NCBI RefSeq assembly: GCF_026151205.1
Contig: NC_087074.1
Span: 19,512,740 to 19,576,739 of the forward strand
Length of the DNA: 64,000 bases
DNA from: Bolinopsis microptera
Lineage: Eukaryota; Ctenophora; Tentaculata; Lobata; Bolinopsidae
Direction: 5' to 3'
Both the position numbers and the translations under genes were made by a program. Of the stretch, positions 62,953-64,000 are shown in pieces. Numbering within the stretch: the stretch's first letter is position 1; every line of letters begins with the position of its first letter. A model generated the notes under the pieces. That model worked only from the letters and a program-made list of their open reading frames with translations, was not told where the DNA came from and did not search any database.

Positions 62953-64000
62953 CTGAAAAACGTTGAGCAGCATTATTTTAACAGATTAACTAATTATTTA
63001 AGACAAATAATTGGTCGATCGATACATTATCGACTTGCTAATCGAGTTGTGCAGAAATATGGATCCTTCAAATTAAAAGAATTAATAAATACATCATACA
63101 TACGTACATATCATACGCGGTACATACGTACATAATATACCACATGGTTTAAGGTTTTATCACGCGCGCTATCAACATCATCTAATATTACTCCGCGCCC
63201 GCGATAAAAGTACCAAAAACATGTGCATTCTCGGTTTTTGTGGCTCTGCCCCCATCTTGTAATTTACCTTTTACCAATTACCTACCAGTTTTATTCTACC
63301 ATAGCCTAATTTATTATGACTTTAACTATTAAAAACTATGATTGAAATCAATTATTAGGAATTTAGCAAGTATTTAGTATTAGGTCAGATATAGATAGGG
63401 GCCTAAAACGTTTTAAGATGGTTTAAATTACGACCTAATATTATTGGTCTACCTTCATAGTAACTACTGTAATTAGTAATAATTATATGACAAACACATA
63501 CACCCAACTACTCTAAAACAGTCAGACATAGATGACGGCAAGCGTGCCACAAATTGGGGCAAAAATGGGGGCGTTCCACAAATGTGCCACAAATGTGCCA
63601 TAAATATCAAAAATTGACTCCGTAGGTCTAGTCATAGATGATTTCACAGAAATTTTTTCCATCCAATTTTTTTGCGAAGAAAAGTTAGAGTGGTTTTATC
63701 TATATCAAGAGTGGCCATACCATAATATAGACTTGTTTCAAAGCGTTCCCACCAGAAATAATGGAACACAAAGAAAACAAAGATTAATAATAAAAAACTA
63801 ATTATAAACTTATGATCGATACTAACAAACTGACTAATTCAGAACTTTTTAAGTATAACAGCAATCGAAAAAACTCTTAACACATACTTTATAACAACAT
63901 GGAATGGCAAAATGTCTCGGACATACCCTCAGATCCATTTATTCGCATCATATGACATTCAGCAACAAGAACAACTTAGAAAATATAAAGTATGAAGATA
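62953..64000. other. Upstream part of the kinase gene or spacer; no exon recognised
   Basis: AT-rich sequence. The frame at 62935-63135 on the plus strand overlaps the kinase exon and has no motif. A small repeat of CATACGTACATA type lies near 63097-63136, and GTGCCACAAAT is repeated near 63547-63602. Confidence 0.4.

Overview
This window is nuclear DNA from an animal, most likely an invertebrate. The evidence is GT–AG introns, a membrane protein with thrombospondin-1 and sushi domains, an atypical RIO kinase, a PDZ/leucine-rich-repeat protein, and a dense load of LINE, hAT-like and TA-inserting elements. Base composition is AT-rich, interrupted by islands of GC-rich foldback repeats. I cannot name the species. 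A sponge or another early-branching or invertebrate marine animal would fit, but that is a guess. There are no operons, CRISPR arrays or prokaryotic features.

Layout. 0-5.7 kb: a small candidate first exon and an uninterrupted glucose-6-phosphate isomerase coding exon, both on the minus strand. 5.7-20.3 kb: a large minus-strand gene. I could follow one reading frame through 14 exons, which encode coiled coil, RanBP2-type zinc finger, PDZ and leucine-rich repeats. Its introns hold four minisatellite arrays, two TA-inserted elements, and a LINE carrying a nested hAT-like MITE. 20.9-26.6 kb: a 5.7-kb unit bounded by 38-bp inverted repeats and filled with satellite DNA and reverse-transcriptase debris. 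26.6-33 kb: foldback repeats, a minus-strand exon with repeated Asn-Pro-Phe motifs, hairpins and a 52-bp array. 33.4-37.5 kb: a plus-strand single-pass membrane protein with TSP1 and three near-identical sushi exons. 37.6-39.1 kb: a JmjC-demethylase-like exon and a minus-strand membrane-protein fragment. 39-51.7 kb: noisy-looking sequence with degraded repeats, long G runs and only fragmentary exons. 52.7-56.5 kb: a complete RIO2 kinase gene (minus). 57.4-60.8 kb: nested foldback elements. 61-63 kb: the 3' part of a protein kinase gene (minus).

The most unusual signal concerns the intronic minisatellites. Several arrays start at, or within a few bases of, a splice site, and the repeat unit resembles that splice site. 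One array is about 49 copies of a 12-mer containing GTAAGT, lying directly behind a real GTAAGT donor. Another (about 31-bp unit) carries TTGCAGAT and abuts an acceptor reading TTGCAGAT. A third ends in an acceptor that is itself a diverged repeat unit. A fourth begins at an exon end where the expected GT has become AT. This looks like recurrent expansion of splice sites into arrays, similar in kind to the intron-start minisatellites ('mirages') reported, as I recall, from amphioxus.

The genes look like unrelated neighbours: sugar metabolism, ribosome maturation, endocytic or scaffold-type proteins, and signalling. I see no sign that they form one pathway.
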